A stretch of 64,000 nt of DNA from an uncultured Christensenellaceae bacterium (lineage in GTDB: Bacteria; Bacillota; Clostridia; Christensenellales; UBA3700), in assembly GCA_944381365.1 (NCBI GenBank), contig CALWKW010000004.1, positions 62,001-126,000 of the forward strand. Direction: 5' to 3'. Below are positions 17,976 through 27,215 of this stretch, piece by piece. A program made the position numbers and the translations under genes. The notes under the pieces are model-generated. The model saw only the letters and a program-made list of their open reading frames with translations, searched no databases and had not been told where the DNA came from. The number at the start of each line of letters is the position of its first letter. The first letter of the stretch is position 1.

Positions 17976-18458
17976 TTATCGTCTTTTATAAATACAAAAA
18001 TCCGTATTTGTGCCTGTATCTATCAAGTGAGTGCTTTCTATCTTGACAAAATCATCGGGTATTTTAGGGAAATAAGCATCTCCTTCAGGCTTTTGATGTA
18101 CATGGGTGATATAGAGAGTATCGGCGGTATGAATGGCAGACTGATATACGCATTGACCGCCGCAAATAAAGATTTGTTTGTTTTCTTTTTGGGCAATCTC
18201 TTTGGCTTTTTGGATAGCAATGTCAAAGTTTGGCACTACTATGGCTCCGTCTATATCGTGCATGGTAGAAGAAATAATAACATTTGTTCTGTCTTTTAAA
18301 GGGTGAGAAATGCTGTTGTAAGTATTTTTGCCCATGACAACAATATTGCCTATGGTAAGACTTTTGAATCTTGCCATATCTTCTTTGAGAGTCCAAGGTA
18401 ATTGATTTTGATTTCCGATAATATTGTTGTCGGCGACAGCTGCAATAATGTTTATCAT
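17976..18458 (-). CDS. folA: dihydrofolate reductase
   Basis: Reduces dihydrofolate to tetrahydrofolate with NADPH; trimethoprim target. 160 residues. Seen: MINIIAAVADNNIIG, LPWTLKEDMARFK (substrate Asp/Glu position), IVVMGKNTYNSI, IFICGGQCVYQ (NADPH glycines), and the C-terminal strand DFCIYKRR. No Shine-Dalgarno; the -10 box ends 6 nt before the ATG (leaderless prediction). It has its own promoter, so the riboswitch downstream does not control it. No thyA nearby. Confidence 0.95.
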   Translation of the reverse strand: MINIIAAVADNNIIGNQNQLPWTLKEDMARFKSLTIGNIVVMGKNTYNSISHPLKDRTNVIISSTMHDIDGAIVVPNFDIAIQKAKEIAQKENKQIFICGGQCVYQSAIHTADTLYITHVHQKPEGDAYFPKIPDDFVKIESTHLIDTGTNTDFCIYKRR

Positions 18459-18464
18459 ACTTTT

Positions 18465-18493
18465 ATTATAAATTAAATAGAATTTTCAGTCAA
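18465..18493 (-). promoter_or_regulatory. DHFR gene promoter, predicts a leaderless mRNA
   Basis: Minus strand TTGACT (18493-18488), 17-nt spacer, TATAAT (18470-18465), 6 nt, ATG. Confidence 0.7.
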
Positions 18494-18550
18494 CAATGAT
18501 TGTATTTTTATTGTGTGCAAAATTTCTTTATAAACCAAAACGCAAATAAT

Positions 18551-20050
18551 TCATAAAAAAGTGACTTTGTTTTTTAAGACAAATTTTTTGTTTAGTTTTA
18601 AGGTCTTGGCAGAGAGTACAATAGGCACGAATGCTATGCTTATAATAATCAATCCCATAACGATTTCGGCAATATCGGACAAATTCAATCTGTTTAAAGT
18701 CAATTTGCAAAGTATGACGATTGCCAAGGCATAAGCTGTGTAGATACAACATTTAATGCCTGATTTTAAGTCAAGTCTGACATGCTTATTGAGCATTATA
18801 AGATTGATAATCATAGTAGAGGTATGAAACACTCCTAAAGCCACAAAATAAGCCTTTATACCCAAAAATCTCGGAGTAATCAATATTACTGCTATAAGCA
18901 ATACGCAGCCTATGATGTGGGATATAAATGTATTGAGTTCTTTTCCCATAGAATTCAACATGGATATTACAAGACCGTTTATGCACATAGGTATCATTAT
19001 AATGGCTGCAAAAGCAAGATATTGTCCGCTTTGGGCGTCATTGTATAATTTTGTGGCAAGAGGTTGACCTATTGATGTGAATATCGCAAAGAAAAAGCAA
19101 GCCACTAAGCAAGCGAATGCGATTGCGTTGGAAAGGCTTTTTGAAAGCGAATCAAGCCCTTTTTCGGCGTTTGTCGAGGCTATTTCTGGAATAAGCACCA
19201 CGCCAAGCGAGCCTATTATGGATGTAGGGGTAAAAATCAACGGCATAACCATTCCGCTGGCCCTTCCGAATTCTGCCGTGGCTTCACTTGTGGAAAGTCC
19301 GTATTGAGAGACGAGCAAAGAGGGAAGGATAAGCGACATAAATGTGGACATGAGCGAACCGAATATGCGAGTTATGGTAAGCGGTGTCGCACTTTTTGCG
19401 ATATTTTTTGCCATTCTGGGTTTTTTGAGTTTTCCGTGCTTTGCAAAATATAATATTATTATCAATATTATTATTACTATATCTCCTACAAGCATCGCAA
19501 CGGCATAGGCATATTCTTTGCTCAAAGCAAGAATACTTCCTTCAAGGAAAATGACGGCAAACAAAACTTTAAGAATTTCATCTATAAATTCTGTAATAGA
19601 AAATATGCCGAAGTATTTTTTACCCCAAAACCAGCCTCTCAAAATAGCATAAATGCACGATGTGACCAACATCGGTAGCATTATCATAAAAAGCTTTTTG
19701 CATCTTTTGTCTGCGAATATAAAATCGAGAATCTGAGGGAATGTCAAAATAAAAGATATAATAAACATCGTAATCAAAAGTCCTGCAATAAGACAAGTGC
19801 TTACGCTGCCGAATTGCTTTTTTGTATCGCCTATGGCATCGCTTTCTGCGGTAATTCTCGAAAGTGTCACCGGTAATCCCGAACAACATATACAAGCAAA
19901 AAGCATGAATACTGACATGCAAATTTGATACAGTCCCAAAATTTCTGCACCTAGTTTTCTGGAAATATATATTTTGAATACAAAAGACAACAATCTTGTG
20001 AGTACCGATATAAGAGTTACGGTAGCAAAAGCCTTAAATAATTTTCTCAT
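18551..20050 (-). CDS. spoVB: SpoVB/MurJ-type oligosaccharide flippase
   Basis: 499 residues with about 14 hydrophobic helices (MOP/MATE exporter superfamily), of the type annotated 'stage V sporulation protein B'. Start MRKLFKAFATVTLISVLTRLL carries the family's N-terminal signature; KIYISRKLGAEILGLYQI and GLPVTLSRITAES are the matching helix 1-2 loop. SpoVB relatives move lipid-linked cell-wall or cortex precursors across the membrane. A spore role is likely given spoIIID and spoVM in this window, but a vegetative MurJ-like or polysaccharide role cannot be excluded. No clear Shine-Dalgarno. It is divergent from the LysM gene with 60 nt between. Confidence 0.8.
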   Translation of the reverse strand: MRKLFKAFATVTLISVLTRLLSFVFKIYISRKLGAEILGLYQICMSVFMLFACICCSGLPVTLSRITAESDAIGDTKKQFGSVSTCLIAGLLITMFIISFILTFPQILDFIFADKRCKKLFMIMLPMLVTSCIYAILRGWFWGKKYFGIFSITEFIDEILKVLFAVIFLEGSILALSKEYAYAVAMLVGDIVIIILIIILYFAKHGKLKKPRMAKNIAKSATPLTITRIFGSLMSTFMSLILPSLLVSQYGLSTSEATAEFGRASGMVMPLIFTPTSIIGSLGVVLIPEIASTNAEKGLDSLSKSLSNAIAFACLVACFFFAIFTSIGQPLATKLYNDAQSGQYLAFAAIIMIPMCINGLVISMLNSMGKELNTFISHIIGCVLLIAVILITPRFLGIKAYFVALGVFHTSTMIINLIMLNKHVRLDLKSGIKCCIYTAYALAIVILCKLTLNRLNLSDIAEIVMGLIIISIAFVPIVLSAKTLKLNKKFVLKNKVTFL

Positions 20051-20110
20051 ACAATATAATATTTGGGACAAGTCAAAAATAGAATATTGTATAAAAAGGA
20101 GGCATGTAAA

Positions 20111-20401
20111 ATGAATAGAATAATGTATAGAGCGACAGAAGACATAAGTCTTGAACAACTTGCCGAAAAGTATAATACCACAATAAATGCCATATCAAAA
20201 CTAAACAATATCAATGGTACTATAAAAAAGGGAATGAGAGTACTTGTGGATATAGAAAAAGGGGATTATTATGTAGTTCAGCCTTTTGACACTATCCATA
20301 CTATTGCAAAAAAACATTCTTTGAATGAAGAAAAAATAAAAGAAGTCAACGGCATAGAAAATGTATTTATAGGACAAAAGATATTTTTGCCTGAAAGCTA
20401 A
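20111..20401 (+). CDS. double LysM-domain protein
   Basis: 96 residues, ATG 8 nt after AAGGAGG. Two LysM peptidoglycan-binding motifs fill the protein: residues 3-46 (YRATEDISLEQLAEKYNTT, ISKLNNI, KKGMRVLV) and 51-95 (YYVVQPFDTIHTIAKKHSL, VNGI, IGQKIFLP). No signal peptide or catalytic domain. Without an export signal it may work in the mother cell, coating the forespore (SafA/SpoVID-like LysM use); this is inference from its divergent pairing with spoVB. Confidence 0.85.
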   Translation: MNRIMYRATEDISLEQLAEKYNTTINAISKLNNINGTIKKGMRVLVDIEKGDYYVVQPFDTIHTIAKKHSLNEEKIKEVNGIENVFIGQKIFLPES

Positions 20402-20450
20402 TAGAATAATTAAAAAATAAATAACATGATAATACAAGTGAATTAAAAAA

Positions 20451-20482
20451 CAAAGGGCGATATCAATCGCCCTTGTTTTTGT
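20451..20482. terminator. bidirectional terminator between the LysM gene and the surface protein gene
   Basis: 9-bp GC-rich stem aagggcgat/atcgccctt, 4-nt loop, T run on one side and A run on the other; it serves both convergent genes. Confidence 0.85.
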
Positions 20483-20496
20483 CTTTAGCTAAGAGA

Positions 20497-23400
20497 TTAT
20501 TTTCCGAATTGGTCTCTCTTGTCGCCCTTCTTGGGAGCAGGTGCTGGCTTTTTACCGCCTTTTACCAATTTCTTCTTTCTCTTGGGAAGAACTTTCTTTA
20601 TTATTACGATAATTACGATAACTACAATCGCAACACCGACAATACCTGATGTGATATACAACCAGAGCAATGAATTTGTTTCGGGCTCTTCGGTAGGAGT
20701 CTCTTCTTCCTCAGGTTCTTCTGTGGAGTCATCTGCCGTGAATACGATACGGTAATTGTTTTTAGCCTTTGAAGAATCTGCAAGTACGCTGTTGAGAGAG
20801 TTGTCATAATCAGCTACTTCTGCATCATTAAGCTTTTTGTAAATCACAGCACCTTCGGGAGCAGGATTTGAGTCAGTGATTTCGACATAGTTTTCGCCGT
20901 CCTTGTAGTAATTGCCTTCAGCATTTTCTACATATACATCTTTACGAGCGATAAAGTTTTCTGCATCGATTTCTTCTACGGAGAAGTTGTCAGCGAATAC
21001 ATAGCCGGACAAGTAATAATCTTCACCTGTGAAGCCCAAGCTTACCGTCAAAGTAGCAGTAGTGCTTTCGATATCTTCTTCAGCAAAGATGTAGAATGAA
21101 TATTCTGTCCACTTGCCGATAGTTTCTTTGCCGTCTTCGCTGTAGGTAGATGTGTTGACGATTCTTTGCTTGTCATATTCTTCAGAAGAAGAGTTGAGTT
21201 TTCTTCCGAACTGATAAGTCTTGTTGTTTGCCTTGAGGATTACGGATGCAGTAGGAACAAAGTTTTCGTCAAGGTCTTCAGCATCGCCGTTTACAGCAAG
21301 TTTATAAGTCAAAATCCAGATGCTTATCTTGTAATATTTGCCTGCTTCCAATGTAGCGGAGTTTGAAGTATATCCGTAAGCAGTGTTGTCTTTGTTGTAA
21401 ATAACAAGCACATTATCGCCTACATTAGTTTGTTCGTTGTTGAAGATAGCATTGATGATAGCTTCGTCATCTTTGTTGTCGGGATTGAGGTCGATAGCAG
21501 AGAAGTCAGTCTTGTTTTTGTCGATAACGCCGCTTACGAGAGTATCGCTGTCGCTTGAAGCTTCTGTATCAACCAAAGCACCTGTAAAGTTGTTGGGAGC
21601 GAAGAGGTCCTCAGCATCTTTTACATCGTCAAATGAGTCGATGAGCCAAGATTGTGTGAGTACATCAGACTGAGCAGATGATTGAGCATTTTCAAAAGTA
21701 TCCTTATTTGAAGAAGCATAAGTAGCACCTGCAAAGAATACCGTACTGCTTGTATCAGCTGCGTTTTCATAACCTGCATTGAGAGTGAGTGTGACAGAAG
21801 CACTTGAAATACCTGTCTCAACATAGATTGTGTAGAGATGCCAGTTGCCATCGCCTACGAGAGTAGCAAACTTGGATTGTTCGTCAGCAGTAGCAGTGGT
21901 AAGGCTTATGCTGAAAGGACTTCCTTCAGTAGCTTTTGCCCAAATAGCGAAAGCATAATAAGAGTTTGCAGAGAGTGAAATGGAGTTGGAAGTATATCCC
22001 AATACAGAAGTGTTGTCGCCTTTCTTGATAGCAAGAACGCTGGGATTTTTCTCAACTGAGAAGTATTTTTCTGCACCGTTGTAGAATGTAGATACATCTA
22101 TACCGCCAAAAGCATTTACCTGACTTGTGTTGTTGAGATTGAGAATACCTGCCATATTCTTGAATGTCTCATCCTTAAGGATTTCGGAGTTGTTTACAGA
22201 CCAGTTTGTAGGTACGCCGAGATAATCCTTGATATTGCCGTTTTCGTCAATTACTTCGTTTCCGTAGAGATTTTCGGTATCACTGATGTCTACATACTTG
22301 AAGAAGCCGTTTGAAGAAACTTCGCTGGCATTAGCAGAACCGCTCAAAGAATAGGACTTGACATTGGTGGCTGAAGTAGCGGAAGTGTATTGGCTGTAAG
22401 AAACATTTTCCACATACATAGATGAGATATAAGCATAACCCGTAACAAGAGTGGAGTAGTCGCTGCCTGTACCGCTGCCGAGTGAAACAGAAACGGCAAT
22501 TTCGTTTTCTTCGAGTTCAGCACCGAGAATATAGAATGTGAAGAGTGTATAATCGTTGTAGCCCTTCAAATCCTCGAGATTTTCAGTATTGATATTTGTA
22601 AAGCTTGCCACAGAAGTATAAGCCTTTTCAAAATCTTGCTTATCTTGTTTGTAATCCTTGTTGTACTTGAGGATTTCGATATTGAGACCTTGAGAAGATG
22701 CGATATTTTCTGTCTTTACATACATAGATATAGCATAAGCTTTGTTTGGAGCGATGGTGATTGTATTCTTTGTGATATTCGTTCCGTCATAAGAGAGTGT
22801 AGACAAAGCTGTCGCCGTAGGCAAATAGTTGTTGATAGCGAGCACTGAAGAATTGAAGATAGATGACTCGAAATCAACGGGCTTGCCGGGATTTGTCTTG
22901 AAATAAGTGTCAGCAGTGAAGTTGTCGGTATCGATAACCTTAAATTCGGAGCGGTTTGCGATAGCGTCTTCGCTGTTGAATACTTTGAAGTTGTTAAGAT
23001 CGAGAGAAGTCATATTTTCTTCTGTGGTCTTAAGGCTTATTTTCTTGATATTTGCAGAATCGCTTGCGTTGTTGTAGTCTTCTTCAGATACTTCTTCAAG
23101 AGTAATATTGTCGAAGAATACAGCACCTACTGCGTGAGTAGAAGTGTCATTCTGACCGCCATAACCCAACCAGAGTTCGAGATAAAGCTGTGTGCTTCTG
23201 GATTGGTTTGAAGCGACATAGAATGTGTATTCTGTCCAAGTACCTTCGGTAGAAATGTTGTCGATAGTATAGTTGTTGCTGTCGTCATTTGAGCCGTTTG
23301 TAAGTCTTACAGAAGCATTGCCGCTTGTAAGATAAGAGTTTGCCCAAACACTTACTTTATAGTACTTGTTGTTTGCAAAATTCATAGCTACGCTGGGACG

Positions 23401-24537
23401 CATACCAAAAGCCGTAGCTTGTTTGTTTTGCATATAGAGCATTCTTGTGCCTATGGAGTCAGCGGGAACCTTGAGATCATCGAGTGAAGAGCCGTTTGCT
23501 GTCAAAAGACTCTCAAGAGCAGTCAAAGAAGACTTGTTTTCTGCGATGGTCTTTGTGTCAAGTATACCTTTTGATACATAAGTAGAAGAAGTACTTGAGT
23601 TTTCACCAGAACCAAAACCGCTTATCATGCTGTAAAGAGAAGCAGTATAAGGAGTGCTTGTGGTGGAAGAAGCATAATCGAATTCGCCATTTGCCACAGT
23701 CATTGTATATTTTGCTACTGTGTCAGAAACTTGGATTTTGTCATAATCGGCTTTTGTAAATTCTTTATCGTTTTCGTCATCTTCGTCAACTTCGCTGAGG
23801 TTTTCGAGATATACATTGTCGAAGAATGCGTATCCCTTTGTCATGTGACCGGTGTCTTTAGCACCTACACCCAATGAAAGAACTACGGAAATAGAACCAT
23901 CCTCGATCTGAGAACCTTCGATATAGAGGGTATAAGTCTTCCATTCGCCGTTTGTGTTGATAGCTTCAAAGCCTGCATAAGCAGAACCGTTGACATAGAT
24001 ATAAGCACCTGCAAGTTCGTCAGTGTTGTCATTGTCCAACAAAGTCTTAACATCAACGCTCAACTTATAATAGCTGTCTTTGTCTATTGTGTGAGATGTG
24101 GATGTGTACTTATACGAAGTAGCGGTCATATTATGAATCATGAGAATTTTGCTGTCGTCCAAATTCTCTATGGTTTCACTCAAAGGTCCTCTGCCCGGAG
24201 AAGATATGCCGATAGACTTATATTCTTTCTTGAGGTTTTTCCAACCTGAAGAAGAAGAGCTTACGACACCCTTTGTAAGATCGTCATCGTCATGAGGAGT
24301 ACCGATGCTGGATGAAGAACTGGAAGAGCCGGGAGCACCGGTCCAGTTGTTAGGAGCACTGAGAACAGCATTGCTATCGCTGGTCAATTTGAAAGTGCCG
24401 TTTGAGAAGAGCAAATCGGTTTCGGTAGTAGTTTCTGTATTAGTAGTCTCGTTGTCACAAGCTACTGCAAACATAGAGAATGCTAGACAAACTACCAGAA
24501 CCAAAGCTGTAAAGATAAAAATTCTTTTCTTGTTCAT
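20497..24537 (-). CDS. large surface protein with five beta-rich repeats, lipobox and C-terminal membrane anchor
   Basis: 1346 residues, ATG after AAAGGTGG. N-terminus: signal peptide ending in a lipobox-like AVAC (Cys27). Then a Thr/Glu linker and five repeats of about 200-220 residues (about 43-246, 278-483, 497-713, 728-942, 963-1190). Each has a central yYkiSvw strand, then w-tYtfYi, then a closing pattern like GYAFFDNVYLENLS, as in jelly-roll carbohydrate-binding modules. A small domain (1195-1265), an acidic Glu/Pro linker, a transmembrane helix (about 1289-1313) and a Lys-rich tail follow. No Cys after residue 27 and no catalytic motif seen. Likely a cell-surface glycan-binding or adhesive protein; ligand unknown. 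Confidence 0.85.
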   Translation of the reverse strand: MNKKRIFIFTALVLVVCLAFSMFAVACDNETTNTETTTETDLLFSNGTFKLTSDSNAVLSAPNNWTGAPGSSSSSSSIGTPHDDDDLTKGVVSSSSSGWKNLKKEYKSIGISSPGRGPLSETIENLDDSKILMIHNMTATSYKYTSTSHTIDKDSYYKLSVDVKTLLDNDNTDELAGAYIYVNGSAYAGFEAINTNGEWKTYTLYIEGSQIEDGSISVVLSLGVGAKDTGHMTKGYAFFDNVYLENLSEVDEDDENDKEFTKADYDKIQVSDTVAKYTMTVANGEFDYASSTTSTPYTASLYSMISGFGSGENSSTSSTYVSKGILDTKTIAENKSSLTALESLLTANGSSLDDLKVPADSIGTRMLYMQNKQATAFGMRPSVAMNFANNKYYKVSVWANSYLTSGNASVRLTNGSNDDSNNYTIDNISTEGTWTEYTFYVASNQSRSTQLYLELWLGYGGQNDTSTHAVGAVFFDNITLEEVSEEDYNNASDSANIKKISLKTTEENMTSLDLNNFKVFNSEDAIANRSEFKVIDTDNFTADTYFKTNPGKPVDFESSIFNSSVLAINNYLPTATALSTLSYDGTNITKNTITIAPNKAYAISMYVKTENIASSQGLNIEILKYNKDYKQDKQDFEKAYTSVASFTNINTENLEDLKGYNDYTLFTFYILGAELEENEIAVSVSLGSGTGSDYSTLVTGYAYISSMYVENVSYSQYTSATSATNVKSYSLSGSANASEVSSNGFFKYVDISDTENLYGNEVIDENGNIKDYLGVPTNWSVNNSEILKDETFKNMAGILNLNNTSQVNAFGGIDVSTFYNGAEKYFSVEKNPSVLAIKKGDNTSVLGYTSNSISLSANSYYAFAIWAKATEGSPFSISLTTATADEQSKFATLVGDGNWHLYTIYVETGISSASVTLTLNAGYENAADTSSTVFFAGATYASSNKDTFENAQSSAQSDVLTQSWLIDSFDDVKDAEDLFAPNNFTGALVDTEASSDSDTLVSGVIDKNKTDFSAIDLNPDNKDDEAIINAIFNNEQTNVGDNVLVIYNKDNTAYGYTSNSATLEAGKYYKISIWILTYKLAVNGDAEDLDENFVPTASVILKANNKTYQFGRKLNSSSEEYDKQRIVNTSTYSEDGKETIGKWTEYSFYIFAEEDIESTTATLTVSLGFTGEDYYLSGYVFADNFSVEEIDAENFIARKDVYVENAEGNYYKDGENYVEITDSNPAPEGAVIYKKLNDAEVADYDNSLNSVLADSSKAKNNYRIVFTADDSTEEPEEEETPTEEPETNSLLWLYITSGIVGVAIVVIVIIVIIKKVLPKRKKKLVKGGKKPAPAPKKGDKRDQFGK

Positions 24538-24856
24538 TTAACCACCTTTCAATAATCTATTATCATAATAATCTATTATTAATAGTCTTTGTTATTATAT
24601 AATAATGCCCGAAAAAAATCAATTACTTTTGTGTCAATTTATAATTAAAAAAATATTTTACTTATAATAATTATTTATCCATATCACTAAAAAATCAAAC
24701 AAGTAGGCTTTAAAGCAAAAAATTTATTAATTTGCACAACATAATGATTAATAAGATTATGCAATAAGAAAGTCGGAATATCGCATCTTTTAAGGTATTT
24801 AAAATCACTGATATTATGGATAATATGGATAAAAATAATAAAAAAGAAGGGTAGAA
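24538..24856. other. divergent intergenic region
   Basis: 319 nt between the surface protein (minus) and the TSUP gene (plus). It holds the surface-protein promoter (24594-24622), a 13-bp direct repeat AATAATCTATTAT at 24551-24563 and 24567-24579 in its leader, and the GAAGGG site of the next gene. The rest is A/T rich. Confidence 0.65.
24594..24622 (-). promoter_or_regulatory. promoter of the surface protein gene
   Basis: Minus strand TTGATT (24622-24617), 17-nt spacer, TATAAT (24599-24594); leader about 50 nt. Confidence 0.65.
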
Positions 24857-25327
24857 ATGAAAAATCAAAACGATGCTGAAAAAGTATTGAAAAAGATAGA
24901 AAATTTAAAATTCAAAGGTAATGACGATATTGAAAAGCACGACAAAAAGAAAATTTTGAGCAAAAAAACTAAATTTGCTCTTACGATAATTTTGTCGGCA
25001 TTTGTCGGTGCTTTAAACGGATTGTTCGGAGGCGGAGGGGGAATGCTTGTTGTCCCGATACTTACAATTTTGTGTAATTTAAGCGAGCAAAAAGCTCATT
25101 CTAGTGCTATTTTGACTATTTTGCCACTCAGTATAACAAGCGGTATCGTGTATCTTGTTAGAGGCGATTTTGTTTTGTCAAGCGGCGGATGGGTAAGTGC
25201 AGGCGTAATACTAGGAGGCATAATCGGTACATTTGTAATGAAAAAACTATCAAACAACACTCTTGCGGTTATTTTTTACGGAGTGATGATTTTTGCGGGA
25301 ATATCTATGCTTGTGACAAAGCTCTAA
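24857..25327 (+). CDS. TauE/SafE (TSUP) family half-protein, first
   Basis: 156 residues: a charged cytoplasmic N-terminus of about 40 residues and then four hydrophobic helices. Family signature at the first helix: ALNGLFGGGGGMLVVPIL, then HSSAILTILPLSITSG. Full TSUP transporters (sulfite, sulfonate or other anion export/uptake) have about eight helices in two repeats; this protein equals one repeat. It is followed by a second half-gene at 25448, so the working unit is probably a heterodimer. Substrate unknown. Confidence 0.8.
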   Translation: MKNQNDAEKVLKKIENLKFKGNDDIEKHDKKKILSKKTKFALTIILSAFVGALNGLFGGGGGMLVVPILTILCNLSEQKAHSSAILTILPLSITSGIVYLVRGDFVLSSGGWVSAGVILGGIIGTFVMKKLSNNTLAVIFYGVMIFAGISMLVTKL

Positions 25328-25447
25328 AGTATGGACAAAAAAGAAATATATTTTAATCAAATAAAAATCAAAATATAAGCAGAATACAAAACTATTAAAT
25401 TAAAAATATAATCATTTGACATAAAAAGCTGAAAAGAGGTAATAAAT

Positions 25448-25861
25448 ATGAAACTTTTGTGGTATATACTTGCGGGAATAGCGGGAGGCATTATCGGAGG
25501 TATGGGAATGGGCGGCGGCACATTGCTTATTCCGTTGCTTACGCTTTTGCTCGATATAGAGCAAAAACATGCTCAGGCAATAAATCTTATCGCTTTTATA
25601 CCTATGGCTGTGGTAGTTTCGATAATCAATGCAAAAAGAAAAAATCTAGATTACAAGAGTATATTAAAAGTCGTGGTGCCGGCGATTCCTATGAGTGTAG
25701 GGTTGTCTTTTGCGGTAGGCAAAATATCGTCAAATGTATTGTCAATCATATTTGCGGTTTTTTTGACTGTTTTGGGAATTGTCATGATGATAAGCACTTT
25801 GTACAAATGCACACTTGCATATATGTGCAAATGTAAAGAAGAATACTCATACAACGATTGA
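25448..25861 (+). CDS. TauE/SafE (TSUP) family half-protein, second
   Basis: 137 residues, ATG after AGAGGT. Four hydrophobic helices with the repeat signature GGIIGGMGMGGGTLLIPLL, then HAQAINLIAFIPMA and KSILKVVVPAIPMSVG. It matches one half of a TSUP transporter and pairs with the gene 120 nt upstream. The tail has a run of Cys (YKCTLAYMCKCKEE), unusual for the family and possibly metal- or redox-related. Confidence 0.8.
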   Translation: MKLLWYILAGIAGGIIGGMGMGGGTLLIPLLTLLLDIEQKHAQAINLIAFIPMAVVVSIINAKRKNLDYKSILKVVVPAIPMSVGLSFAVGKISSNVLSIIFAVFLTVLGIVMMISTLYKCTLAYMCKCKEEYSYND

Positions 25862-25939
25862 ATATATGTACATTTTTTCATTCGTGCAATAAATGGCATA
25901 TTCAAAAAAACTCTCTCATAAACTAAACTGAGGTGGAAA

Positions 25940-26233
25940 ATGAGAGAGGATTATGTCAGATTTTTGAAAGAAATAGCAAATTATATAATTTCCAACAGGT
26001 GCACCATAAGAGAGTGTGCCAAAGTTTTCGGACTCAGCAAAAGTACCGTACACGGTTATATGCACACAAAATTGAAGTATGAAGATATTGACCTCTATGA
26101 CGAAGTTCAGGCTGTGTTGGACTATAACTTTTCCGTGAGGCATTTAAGAGGGGGAGAAAGCACAAAAAATAAATATAAAAAAGAAGTGAGTTTACATAAC
26201 AATAAAGAAAATAATGAGCATATTATTAAGTAA
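25940..26233 (+). CDS. spoIIID: sporulation transcription factor SpoIIID
   Basis: 97 residues. A DNA-binding regulator of mother-cell genes after engulfment, between sigma-E and sigma-K. The helix-turn-helix TIRECAKVFGLSKSTVHGYM (about residues 26-45) and the C-terminal block LDYNFSVRHLRGGESTKNKY closely follow Bacillus SpoIIID; the tail is longer and Asn-rich. ATG after GAGGTGG. It follows the split transporter and ends at a strong bidirectional terminator. This is direct evidence of a spore-forming lineage. Confidence 0.93.
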   Translation: MREDYVRFLKEIANYIISNRCTIRECAKVFGLSKSTVHGYMHTKLKYEDIDLYDEVQAVLDYNFSVRHLRGGESTKNKYKKEVSLHNNKENNEHIIK

Positions 26234-26285
26234 TTGCTAAATAAAAAATATAAAATAAGTTATAAAATAAAAAATAATAAAATAA

Positions 26286-26310
26286 AAAAACACAACAATG
26301 TTGTGTTTTT
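26286..26310. terminator. bidirectional terminator between spoIIID and the ttcA-like gene
   Basis: 12-bp stem aaaaacacaaca/tgttgtgttttt around a single A; A run and T run flank it. It looks like, but is distinct from, the TTGAACA-N-TGTTCAA family. Confidence 0.8.
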
Positions 26311-26433
26311 CTTAATTATTAAATTATCTGTGATACTTTTATTTATTTATTTATTTATCTTGTGTTCTTAAAATAAAAGATATAGTATAAATATACAAAT
26401 ATAAATTTGCATTTTTGGGTTATAAAACTATTT

Positions 26434-27180
26434 TTAATTATTCTTCAAAGATGGCAAATCTTTCATTTTGTCCCAAAGATTGTTTCGTTCAGGATGGAAA
26501 AGGGCAGTCATAAAATGCTGTTTGCATTCATATTTTTCGTCAAGCCCTGCGATGAGCTGTTTTATATCTTCTCTTTTTGTGTTTTTGTCTTGAGGACAAG
26601 GATTGTGAATTATAGGAAGATTATATCTTCTTGTCAAGCCCGACAGATATTTTTCTTCGACATATATAAAAGGTCTTATGAGAGTAATGCCGCTTCTGTC
26701 CATGTGGCTTACGGGCATAAAGGTAGAAATTCTTCCCTCATAGATAAGACTTAAAAAGAATGTCTCTATTATATCGTCTGCATGATGACCGAGTGCCAGC
26801 TTGTTGCAACCATATTTTATGGCGATGCTGTTCAAGGCACCTCTTCTCATTTTTGAGCACAAAGAACAGGGGCTTTTTTCCTTTCGCTCGAGAATTATGT
26901 CATAAATCTGAGTATGTTCGACTATAAATTCCACACCGATGCTTTCGCAGTATTTTCTCGTAGCTTCCACTTCGTCCTGATTGGTGTCTTTAAAGCCCAA
27001 ATCGATGTTTATTGCCACAAGTTCAAATTTTTCGGGTGCGAATTTTTTGTATGCAGCCAATATTGCAAGCAGAGATATGCTGTCCTTTCCGCCTGACAAG
27101 CCCACGGCTATTCTGTCGCCGTCTTCTATCATTTTATAATCGCCTATTGCTTTGCGTGTAAGTGATAATAATTTTTGCAT
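26434..27180 (-). CDS. TtcA-like tRNA thiolation PP-loop ATPase
   Basis: 248 residues. N-type ATP pyrophosphatase with the PP-loop VGLSGGKDSISLL (about residues 26-38), central CSLCSKMRRGAL (CxxC used for an Fe-S or persulfide centre, about 110), GHHADDIIET (about 138) and a C-terminal HNPCPQDK Cys. This set matches TtcA, which makes 2-thiocytidine at tRNA position 32, and its close relatives. It is not TilS, which lacks the CxxC. No Shine-Dalgarno; the promoter ends 6 nt before the ATG. Confidence 0.8.
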   Translation of the reverse strand: MQKLLSLTRKAIGDYKMIEDGDRIAVGLSGGKDSISLLAILAAYKKFAPEKFELVAINIDLGFKDTNQDEVEATRKYCESIGVEFIVEHTQIYDIILERKEKSPCSLCSKMRRGALNSIAIKYGCNKLALGHHADDIIETFFLSLIYEGRISTFMPVSHMDRSGITLIRPFIYVEEKYLSGLTRRYNLPIIHNPCPQDKNTKREDIKQLIAGLDEKYECKQHFMTALFHPERNNLWDKMKDLPSLKNN

Positions 27181-27186
27181 ACAATT

Positions 27187-27215
27187 AGTTTAGCTGTTTT
27201 ATTGACTAATTGCAA
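27187..27215 (-). promoter_or_regulatory. promoter of the ttcA-like gene, predicts a leaderless mRNA
   Basis: Minus strand TTGCAA (27215-27210), 17-nt spacer, TAAACT (27192-27187), 6 nt, ATG. Confidence 0.65.

Noticed and set aside
26286..26310. Including the ACAACAATGTTGT hairpin in the palindrome family
   Set aside because: The core differs (ACAACA, not TTGAACA), and its A and T runs fit an ordinary bidirectional terminator between convergent genes.
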